This document shows positions 11,669 through 18,693 of a stretch of DNA of 33,114 nucleotides, one piece after another. The stretch covers positions 1-33,114 of the forward strand of contig NZ_POUC01000038.1 of assembly GCF_002891435.1 (NCBI RefSeq), given 5' to 3'. A model generated the notes under the pieces. That model was not told the DNA's origin and did not search any database. It was given only the letters and a program-made list of their open reading frames with translations. The translations under genes and the position numbers were made by a program. The DNA is from Streptomyces cahuitamycinicus (GTDB lineage: Bacteria; Actinomycetota; Actinomycetes; Streptomycetales; Streptomycetaceae). How positions within the stretch are numbered: the stretch's first letter is position 1; each line of letters starts with the position of its first letter.

Positions 11669-11702
11669 GACGTCATCCTAGCGGCCCCACGCGAACACAT
11701 GA

Positions 11703-11714
11703 ATGAATCTTCAT
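11703..11714. promoter_or_regulatory. Candidate ArsR/NmtR operator between arsR and the alkA-like gene
   Basis: ATGAA-TC-TTCAT is a perfect 5-2-5 palindrome inside the longer imperfect stretch 11696-11719 (CACA...TGTG at the ends). AT-rich TGAA/TTCA dyads like this are typical ArsR/SmtB operators, and the site stands out in a GC-rich background. It lies 35 bp before the regulator start and about 85 bp before the divergent repair gene, so it could control both. Confidence 0.55.
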
Positions 11715-11799
11715 CTGTGCCCGTGAGGCGGTGCCGGGCCCGCACGTCGATGTCGGATTCTCGCCAGCCCCGTGCCGCCCGGTGCCGGATGCTGGACTC

Positions 11800-13281
11800 A
11801 TGCAGACGGGGATGCACACCGACACCGAGCGCTGCGTGCGCGCCGTACGGTCGAAGGACGCACGCTTCGACGGCTGGTTCTTCACGGCCGTCCTGACCAC
11901 CGGCATCTACTGCCGTCCCAGCTGCCCGGTGGTGCCGCCCAAGCCGGAGAACATGGTCTTCCACCCCAGCGCGGCGGCCTGCCAGCAGGCCGGGTTCCGG
12001 GCCTGCAAACGCTGCCGGCCCGACACCAGCCCCGGATCCCCGGAATGGAACCAGCGCGCCGACCTCGTGGCCCGTGCCATGCGGCTGATCGCCGACGGGG
12101 TCGTGGACCGCGAGGGCGTGCCCGGCCTCGCAGGCCGGCTCGGCTACAGCACGCGGCAGGTCGAGCGGCAGCTCCTCGCCGAACTGGGCGCCGGCCCACT
12201 CGCGCTCGCCCGCGCGCAGCGCGCCCAGACGGCCCGGCTGCTCATCGAGACGACCGCCCTGCCCATGGCGCAGATCGCCTTCGCCGCCGGCTTCGCCTCC
12301 ATCCGTACCTTCAACGACACGGTCCGTGAGGTCTTCGCCCTGCCCCCGGGGGAACTGCGCGCCCGCGCCCCGAAGCGGCAGGGCACGAGCACCCCCGGCG
12401 CACTGTCCCTGCGGCTGCCGTTCCGCGCCCCGCTCAACCCCGACAACCTCTTCGGCCACCTCGCCGCGACGGCCGTACCCGGCGTGGAGGAGTGGCGCGA
12501 CGGCTCCTACCGCCGCACCCTGCGCCTCCCGTACGGTCACGGCGTCGTGGCCCTCACCCCCGGCCCGGACCACATCGCCTGCCGCCTCACCCTCAGCGAC
12601 CTGCGCGATCTGACCGTCGCCATCAGCCGCTGCCGCCGCCTGCTCGACCTGGACGCCGACCCGGTGGCCATCGACGACCAGCTCCGCACGGACCCGGTGC
12701 TGGCGCCGCTGGTCGACAAGGCGCCCGGCCGGCGCGTGCCGCGCACGGTCGACGAGGCCGAGTTCGCCGTCCGGGCCGTGCTCGGCCAGCAGGTCTCCAC
12801 CGCCGCCGCCCGCACCCACGCGGCCCGCCTGGTCACGGCGTACGGCGAACCGGTCGAGGACCCCGAGGGCGGCCTCACGCACCTCTTCCCGGCCCCCGAG
12901 GCCCTCGCGGCGCTCGACCCCGGGACCCTGGCGATGCCGCGCACCCGCCGCACGACCTTCACCACCCTGGTCCGTGCCCTCGCCGACGGCGACCTCCACC
13001 TCGGCGTGGAGAGCGACTGGCCCCGCACCCAAGAGCGGCTCCTGGCCCTGCCCGGCTTCGGCCCCTGGACGGTGGACGTCATCGCCATGCGCGCGCTCGG
13101 CGACCCCGACGCCTTCCTCCCCACCGACCTCGGTATCCGCCGCGCGGCCCGGGAACTGGGCCTGCCGTCCACTCCCGCCGCGCTCACCGCCCGCGCCGGA
13201 GTCTGGCGCCCCTGGCGGGCCTACGCGGTCCAGTACCTCTGGGCGACCGACAGCCACCCGATCAACTTCCTTCCGGTATAG
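11800..13281 (+). CDS. alkA: Ada-N / AraC-HTH / AlkA fusion: DNA-3-methyladenine glycosylase II with regulator domains
   Basis: A 493-residue protein. Residues 1-75 are an Ada-type methylphosphotriester/zinc domain with Cys38, Cys42, Cys69 and Cys72 (YCRPSC...CKRCRPD); Cys38 would take the methyl group. Residues about 85-185 form an AraC-type double HTH (GRLGYSTRQVERQL, AFAAGFASIRTFNDTVREVF). From about 205 comes the AlkA N-terminal domain, then the HhH-GPD glycosylase (VLGQQVSTAAART, LPGFGPWTVDVIAMRALGD) with catalytic Asp443 in FLPTDLGIRR. It excises alkylated bases, and methylation of Cys38 may turn it into an activator of its own operon. ATG 11800 gives the same Cys numbering as E. coli Ada; ATG 11812 is possible and neither has a strong ribosome site. 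ogt follows 10 bp later. Confidence 0.93.
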   Translation: MQTGMHTDTERCVRAVRSKDARFDGWFFTAVLTTGIYCRPSCPVVPPKPENMVFHPSAAACQQAGFRACKRCRPDTSPGSPEWNQRADLVARAMRLIADGVVDREGVPGLAGRLGYSTRQVERQLLAELGAGPLALARAQRAQTARLLIETTALPMAQIAFAAGFASIRTFNDTVREVFALPPGELRARAPKRQGTSTPGALSLRLPFRAPLNPDNLFGHLAATAVPGVEEWRDGSYRRTLRLPYGHGVVALTPGPDHIACRLTLSDLRDLTVAISRCRRLLDLDADPVAIDDQLRTDPVLAPLVDKAPGRRVPRTVDEAEFAVRAVLGQQVSTAAARTHAARLVTAYGEPVEDPEGGLTHLFPAPEALAALDPGTLAMPRTRRTTFTTLVRALADGDLHLGVESDWPRTQERLLALPGFGPWTVDVIAMRALGDPDAFLPTDLGIRRAARELGLPSTPAALTARAGVWRPWRAYAVQYLWATDSHPINFLPV

Positions 13282-13291
13282 GGACCTTCCG

Positions 13292-13774
13292 ATGAAGCAG
13301 CACAACGTGACCGACAGCCCCTACGGCCCGCTCACTCTCGTCGCCGACGACGGTGTCCTGTGCGGCCTGTACATGACCGACCAGCGTCACCGCCCGCCCG
13401 AGGAGACCTTCGGCACCCGCGACGACACCCTCTTCGCCGAGACGGAGGAGCAGCTGAAGGCCTACTTCGCGGGCGAGCTGAAGGAGTTCACGGTCGAACT
13501 CCGCCTGCACGGCACCCCGTTCCAGCGCACGGTCTGGGACGCCCTGCGCCGCATCCCGTACGGCGAGACCCGCACCTACGGCAGGCTGGCCGGCCTCCTC
13601 GGCAGCCCCACCGCCTCCCGCGCGGTCGGCCTCGCCAACGGCCGCAATCCCATCGGCATCATCGTGCCGTGCCATCGGGTGATCGGGGCGAACGGCGGCC
13701 TGACGGGGTACGGCGGCGGCCTGGAGCGCAAGCAGCGCCTGCTGGACTTCGAACGCGGAGCCTCGCTCTTCTGA
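13292..13774 (+). CDS. ogt: Methylated-DNA--[protein]-cysteine S-methyltransferase
   Basis: A 160-residue suicide enzyme that moves the methyl group from O6-methylguanine to its own cysteine. The active-site motif IIVPCHRVIG is intact with Cys127, preceded by the helix-turn-helix region (FQRTVWDALRRIPYGETRTYG) and the usual LANGRNPIG loop; the tail GYGGGLERKQRLL is family-typical. It starts 10 bp after the alkA-type gene, so the two repair enzymes are one operon. In E. coli the same activity sits on the Ada polypeptide; here regulator plus glycosylase are fused and the O6 methyltransferase is separate. Confidence is high. Confidence 0.95.
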   Translation: MKQHNVTDSPYGPLTLVADDGVLCGLYMTDQRHRPPEETFGTRDDTLFAETEEQLKAYFAGELKEFTVELRLHGTPFQRTVWDALRRIPYGETRTYGRLAGLLGSPTASRAVGLANGRNPIGIIVPCHRVIGANGGLTGYGGGLERKQRLLDFERGASLF

Positions 13775-13919
13775 TGTCACGCGCCGGGCGGACCTGCTCC
13801 TGGCCCGCTTCGGCGGTGAGGCCGCGCAGCAGCTCCGGCAGCGCCGTGCCGGTGGGACCCCGGACGACGTCGTCGGCACGGTCGTCGTACGGGGTCGGCT
13901 CGGCGTCGACGATGATCGA
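13773..13919 (-). pseudogene. Possible relic of a coding sequence, about 49 codons, no start
   Basis: The 161-bp gap between ogt and the convergent Nudix gene reads on the minus strand as SIIVDAEPTPYDDRAD, then DVVRGPTGTALPELL and on toward QEQVRPARDI, with more than 90 percent G or C at third codon positions. This is the codon bias of a real Streptomyces gene, yet there is no start codon or ribosome site, and the frame runs from the Nudix gene's end in another phase into the antisense of ogt. I read it as a remnant of a deleted gene. I do not recognise the family. It could also be chance bias in GC-rich DNA. Confidence 0.35.
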
Positions 13920-13935
13920 CGGGCGCCGTCGCCGG

Positions 13936-14430
13936 TCAGAACACCCGGTGCCCGTTCTCCAGCTCCGCCGTGCCCGAGCCCTCGGCCAGGACGTCGAGGG
14001 CGGTCAGGACACGACGGCTGTGGGCGCCCGGCAGACAGTCGGCCAGCTCCTCGCGCGGGACCAGCCGCCAGGACAGCAGTTCCTCCTCCTGGAGGCGGAT
14101 CGCCTTGATGTCGTCCTCGCTGAGCACCCCGCCGTCGTACACGTACGCCACCAGCGGCGGACGACCCGTGCCGTGCACCCAGTCCACCGTCAGCAGCCGG
14201 CCGAGTTCCCGGTCCAGGCCGATCTCCTCCGCCGCCTCGCGCCGTGCCCCCTGCCGCGGGGTCTCGCCGTCGTCGGACTCGATCGTGCCGCCGGGCAGCG
14301 TCCAGCCCTCCCGGTAGTTGGGCTCGACGAGCAGCACCCGGCCCTCGCCGTCCTGGAACAGCACGGCGGCACCGGCCAGGACGCGGGGCAGGGAGGCGAT
14401 GTAGGTGGCGTAGTCAGAAGAGGAAGTCAC
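13936..14430 (-). CDS. Nudix hydrolase
   Basis: A 164-residue enzyme with a Nudix box at about 46-72: LPGGTIESDDGE then TPRQGARREAAEEIGL, giving the metal-binding REAAEEIG core. The first loop is two residues longer than the consensus. Nudix enzymes hydrolyse a nucleoside diphosphate linked to another group. The start of the gene is 39 bp after the ADP-ribosylglycohydrolase stop on the same strand, so the pair probably forms an operon, and an ADP-ribose or ADP-ribose-1''-phosphate substrate is a reasonable inference; the protein itself does not prove it. Mutator-type (MutT) or mRNA-type activity cannot be excluded. Start ATG 14430 lies after a plausible leader (AGGTGAGGCGGGATG region). Confidence 0.88.
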   Translation of the reverse strand: MTSSSDYATYIASLPRVLAGAAVLFQDGEGRVLLVEPNYREGWTLPGGTIESDDGETPRQGARREAAEEIGLDRELGRLLTVDWVHGTGRPPLVAYVYDGGVLSEDDIKAIRLQEEELLSWRLVPREELADCLPGAHSRRVLTALDVLAEGSGTAELENGHRVF

Positions 14431-14469
14431 CGGTGCAGGGTAACCACCGCATCCCGCCTCACCTCCGCA

Positions 14470-15543
14470 TCAGATCGCCGCTTCCGCCAGCCGCAGCGTC
14501 CGTTGCGCCAGTTCGCTGATCCGCACGCGGTCGAAGCCGAACACCGCGCTGCGGACCGTGTCCTCCAGCGGGGCCTTCCACTGGTCGGGGATGGCCGCCG
14601 CCCCGCCGAACACGCCGGCCACCGAACCGGCGGTGGCGCCGTTGGAGTCGGTGTCCAGGCCCCCGCGGACGGTCAGGGTGATGGTGCGGGTGAAGTCACC
14701 GTCGCCGTACAGCAGCCCGGCGGTGAGGACGGCCGCGTTCGGGACGGTGTGGATCCACCCCATGCCGGTGGTCTCCTCGGCGACCGTGGTGAGCGTGTCC
14801 TCCCAGGACATCCGGGTGTCGTGCAGGGAGACCACCCGGCGCACCGTGCGGGCGAGGCGGCTGCTCGCCGGGATCACGGCCAGGGCGTCGTCGACGGCGT
14901 GCCGCACGGTGGGCGCCGTGAACGCCGCCGCGATCAGCGCCGCCGCCCACATCGCCCCGTAGACCCCGTTCCCGGTGTGCGACAGCACCGCGTCCCGCCG
15001 GGCGAGCTGGGCGGCCCGGCGCGGGACGCCGGGGCAGGTCCAGCCGAAGATGTCGGCGCGGATGAGGGCGCCGATCCACTCCTGGTACGGGTTGTCGTAC
15101 GTCGCCGTCAGCGGCGGCTTCAGCCCGCTCGCGAGGTTGCGGTAGGCGGCCCGCTCGGCGGTGAACGTCTGCAGATACGGCAGCCGCAGCAGCCACAGGT
15201 CGCCGACCTGCTCGGTGCTGAATCCGAAGCCGTGGGTCTCCAGCAGGTCGAGGCCGAGGATCGCGTAGTCGACGTCGTCGTCACGGCAGCTGCCGTGGAT
15301 GCGGCCGCGGACGCACCGGCGCCACTCGGGACGCAGCTCGAAGCCGTCGTGTTCGCTGATCGGCTCGGGCAGGTAGTCGGTCAGCGGCAGTGCGTCGGCC
15401 TGCCGGAGGTAGCGGTCGATGCGGTCGCGCGTCCAGAGCTCGCCCTGCTCGACCGGCTTGCCCAGCATGTTTCCCGCGATGCGGCCCGTCCATCCGCCGA
15501 GGATGCGGTCGGTGAGATCTGTGTCCGTGTGTGCGGGGCCCAT
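14470..15543 (-). CDS. ADP-ribosylglycohydrolase family protein
   Basis: A 357-residue protein of the ARH/DraG fold. The N-terminal ILGGWTGRIAGNMLGKPVE (about 14-32) is the family start, with acidic metal ligands at DDDVDYAILGL (88-98) and the C-terminal RGGLDTDSNGATAGSVAGVFGG signature, of which DTDSNGAT supplies the second set of Mg2+ ligands. These enzymes remove ADP-ribose from proteins or small molecules (arginine-, serine- or dinitrogenase-reductase-linked in known members). Its length and the WLLRLPYLQTFTAERAAYRN insert suggest a subfamily different from DraG. It is followed by the Nudix gene. Substrate unknown. Confidence 0.9.
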   Translation of the reverse strand: MGPAHTDTDLTDRILGGWTGRIAGNMLGKPVEQGELWTRDRIDRYLRQADALPLTDYLPEPISEHDGFELRPEWRRCVRGRIHGSCRDDDVDYAILGLDLLETHGFGFSTEQVGDLWLLRLPYLQTFTAERAAYRNLASGLKPPLTATYDNPYQEWIGALIRADIFGWTCPGVPRRAAQLARRDAVLSHTGNGVYGAMWAAALIAAAFTAPTVRHAVDDALAVIPASSRLARTVRRVVSLHDTRMSWEDTLTTVAEETTGMGWIHTVPNAAVLTAGLLYGDGDFTRTITLTVRGGLDTDSNGATAGSVAGVFGGAAAIPDQWKAPLEDTVRSAVFGFDRVRISELAQRTLRLAEAAI

Positions 15544-15589
15544 GACGGGTGTCTACCCGTTTCGCGAGGTGCCTACGGGGTCGGGTGTG

Positions 15590-15672
15590 TGGTGCGTTCG
15601 CGGCTGCGGGGCCGTCGTGGCCGGTCGCGCAGTTCCCAGCGCCCCCAGGAGCCTCGGTCCAGGGGCTGGGCA
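15590..15672. repeat. Streptomyces-type intergenic repeat with hairpin
   Basis: The stretch GTTCGCGGCTGCGGGG...GGTCGCGCAGTTCCCAGCGCCCC resembles a sequence I recall being scattered between genes in many Streptomyces genomes. It ends in a hairpin: CCCAGCGCCCCCAGG (15635-15649) against CCAGGGGCTGGG (15659-15670), imperfect by a bulge. It lies between the divergent ADP-ribosylglycohydrolase and glycerate kinase genes. The repeat identity rests on memory, the hairpin on the sequence. Confidence 0.55.
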
Positions 15673-15764
15673 CGTGCTGACGCCAGGGCCGTCCTGCGGT
15701 TAAGGTCACAGCGGCGCGACTGGCCTTGACGTGCGTGAGGGCCCGGAGAGCAAGGGGAGTGCAA

Positions 15765-16925
15765 GTGGCGGAGGCTGCAGTGAGCGACACCCGGAAGGCA
15801 CAGCGGGTGCTCGTCGCCGCGGACAAGTTCAAGGGGTCGCTGACGGCCGTGGAGGTCGCCGAGCGGGTCACGGCCGGGCTGCGCCGGGTCCTGCCGGACC
15901 TGGAGGTCGAGGCGCTTCCGGTGGCCGACGGCGGCGACGGGACCGTGGCCGCGGCGGTCGCGGCCGGGTTCCAGCGCCGGGAGGCACGGGTCGCCGGCCC
16001 CCTCGGCGACGAGGTGACGGCGGCGTTCGCGCTGCGCGACGGCACCGCGGTCGTGGAGATGGCCGAGGCGAGCGGGCTGCAGCGGCTGCCCGCCGGGGTC
16101 TTCGCCCCGCTCACGGCGTCCACGTACGGCTCCGGCGAGCTGCTGCGGGCCGCCCTGGACGCGGGCGCCCGCACGATCGTCTTCGGGGTCGGCGGCAGCG
16201 CCACCACCGACGGCGGAGCCGGGATGCTGGCGGCGCTCGGCGCCCGGTTCCTGGACGCCGCCGGGGAGCCGGTGCCTCCGGGCGGCGGCGGACTCGCCGT
16301 ACTGGCCACCGCCGACCTGTCGGGACTCGACCCGCGACTCGCCGAGATCGAGCTGGTGCTCGCGAGCGACGTCGACAACCCCCTGACCGGCCCGAAGGGC
16401 GCACCGGCGGTCTACGGCCCCCAGAAGGGCGCCTCCCCCGAGGACGTGGCGACCCTGGACGCCGCCCTCGCGCACTTCGCGAAGGTGCTCCAGGGCCCGG
16501 CCGGCCCGAAGGCCGCGGAGTACGCGGCGTCGCCGGGTGCGGGCGCGGCGGGCGGCATCGGCTACGGCGCCCTGCTGCTGGGCGCCCGGTTCCGCCCCGG
16601 TATCGAGGTCATGCTCGACGTCCTGGGCTTCGCACCCGCCCTGGACCGTGCCGACCTGGTCATCACCGGCGAGGGCTCCCTCGACGAGCAGACCCTGCAC
16701 GGCAAGGCCCCGGCGGGTGTCGCCGCCGCGGCCCGTGCCGCGGACAAGGACGTCGTGGCGGTCTGCGGACGCCTCGCCCTGCCGCCCCAGGTTCTGGGCC
16801 GCGCCGGATTCCGCCGGGCCTACCCCCTGACGGACGCCGAGCCGGACGTGGCGAAGTGCATCGCCGAGGCGGGCCCGATCCTGGAACGGGTCGCGGAACG
16901 CATCGCCAGGGACTTCCTGACCTGA
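15765..16925 (+). CDS. glxK: Glycerate kinase (GarK/GlxK family)
   Basis: A 386-residue kinase that phosphorylates D-glycerate, linking glyoxylate or glycerate breakdown to glycolysis. Signatures: VLVAADKFKGSLTAVEVAE near the start, PVADGGDGT, EMAEASGLQRLP, TYGSGELL, FGVGGSATTDGGAGML, LASDVDNPLTGPKGAP, and ITGEGSLDEQT near the C-terminus, all standard for this family at its usual length. GTG 15765 has GGGGAG upstream; GTG 15780 with GGAGG upstream is an equally good start and would remove five residues. It stands alone, ending in a strong terminator. A link to the glyoxylate made by the ethylmalonyl-CoA pathway 2 kb away is possible but not shown. Confidence 0.93.
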   Translation: MAEAAVSDTRKAQRVLVAADKFKGSLTAVEVAERVTAGLRRVLPDLEVEALPVADGGDGTVAAAVAAGFQRREARVAGPLGDEVTAAFALRDGTAVVEMAEASGLQRLPAGVFAPLTASTYGSGELLRAALDAGARTIVFGVGGSATTDGGAGMLAALGARFLDAAGEPVPPGGGGLAVLATADLSGLDPRLAEIELVLASDVDNPLTGPKGAPAVYGPQKGASPEDVATLDAALAHFAKVLQGPAGPKAAEYAASPGAGAAGGIGYGALLLGARFRPGIEVMLDVLGFAPALDRADLVITGEGSLDEQTLHGKAPAGVAAAARAADKDVVAVCGRLALPPQVLGRAGFRRAYPLTDAEPDVAKCIAEAGPILERVAERIARDFLT

Positions 16926-16959
16926 TCCGGGCGGTTCCCGCCGCCGCAGGCACGAAGAA

Positions 16960-16987
16960 GGCCCCGAGCCATCATCGGCTCGGGGCC
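16960..16987. terminator. Strong bidirectional terminator hairpin
   Basis: GGCCCCGAGCC and GGCTCGGGGCC form a perfect 11-bp stem around a six-base loop (ATCATC). It lies between the convergent glycerate kinase and pssA stop codons and can end both transcripts. Confidence 0.85.
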
Positions 16988-17025
16988 CTTCATCGTCGTA
17001 CGGTCGCTACGGAAGCTGCCGGTCG

Positions 17026-17880
17026 CTACGGGAGCTGCGCCGCCCGTGCCTCGCGGCGGTTGTCGCGGAAGTTGTTCACCCGCCGAGCCGTCGCGAACAG
17101 CGGAATCACCGCCCCCGTGACCAGCTGGAGCGCGCACCCCGTCTGCAGGAGGAGCTGTCCGCCGGGCGCGCCGAAGGCCCATGCCGCCAGCAGACCCATG
17201 GACAGGACGATCCAGATCAGCATCGCCACCGCGAGCCAGCCACGGGGCTTCGGGTACTCGACCCGGCTCACCATCAGCCACGCCGTCCCCACGATCGCCA
17301 GCAGCGTGGCCTCGAACGGCAGCTCGAGCAGCACGATCGCGACGACCGTCAGTGCACCGAACGGCGAGGGCATGCCCTGGAACGTGCCGTCCTTCACCGT
17401 CACGCACGAGAACCGCGCAAGCCGCAGCACCACCGCCAGCAGCACCACGATCGCCCCGACCGCCGCCACCCGCTGGTGGGCGTCGTTCGCGACCATGCCG
17501 TAGACGAGGACGAAGTACGCCGGTGCCAGGCCGAAGCTGATCAGGTCGGACAGGTTGTCCAGCTCCGCGCCCATGGGGGAGGAGCGCAGCTTGCGCGCCA
17601 CCAGGCCGTCGAAGAGGTCGAAGACCGCCGCGCAGAGCATGAGGATGACCGCCGTGGCCGCGCTGTGGCGGGCCATCCCGGTCTCCTGGCTGCCCGTGAG
17701 GTGCGGGATCAGGATGCCGGTGGTGGTGAAGTACACCGCCATGAAGCCGCACGTGGCGTTGCCGAGGGTCAGGGTGTCCGCTATCGACAGACGGAGGGAG
17801 AGGGGCATCTCCTCTTCCTCGTCGACCTCGTCGGCCTCCGGGACCCACCCGGCCTTGGTATCAGGATCAATCACGGTCAA
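17026..17880 (-). CDS. pssA: CDP-diacylglycerol--serine O-phosphatidyltransferase
   Basis: A 284-residue membrane enzyme that makes phosphatidylserine from CDP-diacylglycerol and serine. After an acidic cytoplasmic N-terminus (EADEVDEEEE) comes ADTLTLGNATCGFMAV, then the CDP-alcohol phosphotransferase motif DGLVARKLRSSPMGAELDNLSD written as D-G-x2-A-R-x8-G-x3-D-x3-D (about residues 88-109), complete with all metal-binding aspartates. About six to eight hydrophobic helices follow. The start codon lies inside the end of psd (14-bp overlap), so the pair is translationally coupled: pssA product is the psd substrate. Highly confident. Confidence 0.94.
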   Translation of the reverse strand: MTVIDPDTKAGWVPEADEVDEEEEMPLSLRLSIADTLTLGNATCGFMAVYFTTTGILIPHLTGSQETGMARHSAATAVILMLCAAVFDLFDGLVARKLRSSPMGAELDNLSDLISFGLAPAYFVLVYGMVANDAHQRVAAVGAIVVLLAVVLRLARFSCVTVKDGTFQGMPSPFGALTVVAIVLLELPFEATLLAIVGTAWLMVSRVEYPKPRGWLAVAMLIWIVLSMGLLAAWAFGAPGGQLLLQTGCALQLVTGAVIPLFATARRVNNFRDNRREARAAQLP

Positions 17881-18523
17881 TGCGAGTCACCCCAGCCACC
17901 GTCTTCTGACCGACCTCGACCGCGATCTCCACGCCCTCCGGCAGGTACAGGTCGACACGCGAGCCAAAGCGGATCAGGCCGATCCGCTCGCCCTGCTCCA
18001 CCTTCGTGCCCTGGGGCAGATAGGGGACGATGCGGCGGGCCACCGCGCCGGCGATCTGGATCATCTCGATGTCGCCGAGCTCGGTGTCGAAGTGCCAGAC
18101 AACCCGCTCGTTGTTCTCGCTCTCCTTGTTGAAGGCGGGAACGAAGCCACCGGGTACGTGCTCCACCGACGTCACCGTGCCGGCCAGCGGCGCGCGGTTG
18201 ACGTGGACGTTGAGCGGGCTCATGAAGATCGCGACGCGGGTGCGGCCGTCCTTCCACGGCATGATGCTCTGCACCACACCGTCGGCGGGCGAGATGACCC
18301 GGCCCTGGGTGATCTCGCGCTCGGGGTCGCGGAAGAACCACAGCATTCCCGCCGCGAGCGCGGTGGCGGGAACGGCGACGGCCTTGGCCGCGCCGGAGCG
18401 GCGGGCCCGGGCCAGGCTGAGGGCTGCGGTGGCGACGGTCGGAAGGAGCCACGGCGATGCTCCGCGCGCGAGGCGTACGCCGGCCCGGCTGTCGCGAGAT
18501 GCAGAGGTTTGGCTGTGGGGCAT
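17867..18523 (-). CDS. psd: Phosphatidylserine decarboxylase proenzyme (short type)
   Basis: A 218-residue pyruvoyl enzyme converting phosphatidylserine to phosphatidylethanolamine. ATG 18523 has GAAGG upstream; longer starts have no ribosome site. Two hydrophobic stretches (about 26-36, 45-62) anchor the N-terminus; then come FFRDPEREI, SPADGVVQSI, IFMSPLNVHVNR, AFNKESENNERV and the self-cleavage site RFGSRVDLYLP, where cleavage between Gly and Ser gives the small pyruvoyl chain. Short bacterial Psd proteins of this kind have GS in place of LGST. It begins the psd-pssA operon. A TACGAT box at 18582-18587 could be its -10 element. The 170 bp upstream also hold the terminator of the ccr operon. 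Confidence 0.93.
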   Translation of the reverse strand: MPHSQTSASRDSRAGVRLARGASPWLLPTVATAALSLARARRSGAAKAVAVPATALAAGMLWFFRDPEREITQGRVISPADGVVQSIMPWKDGRTRVAIFMSPLNVHVNRAPLAGTVTSVEHVPGGFVPAFNKESENNERVVWHFDTELGDIEMIQIAGAVARRIVPYLPQGTKVEQGERIGLIRFGSRVDLYLPEGVEIAVEVGQKTVAGVTRIDRD

Positions 18524-18646
18524 GGATGACCTTCGTAGCGGATGATGCCGCACTCTGACGGGGGACGGCGGCTTTCCGGCGATCGTAGCGGCTCGGGGCC
18601 GTAACTGGGTAAGCCAGGCAGCCGAGTCGGCGGCAGAAGAGTGCTG

Positions 18647-18683
18647 ACGGGGTGTGATCTTCTTCTCCAAGAAAACACCCCGT
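18647..18683 (-). terminator. Probable terminator of the ccr operon
   Basis: ACGGGGTGT and ACACCCCGT pair perfectly over 9 bp with a 19-base loop that can itself form a small TTCT/AGAA stem. It begins 11 bp past the acd stop codon and precedes psd, so it should separate the two transcription units. Confidence 0.6.
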
Positions 18684-18693
18684 ATCCGGACAT

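Noticed and set aside
11548..13305. 585-codon minus-strand open frame under the alkA-type gene
   Set aside because: Antisense artefact of codon bias; the plus strand has Ada, AraC and AlkA motifs.
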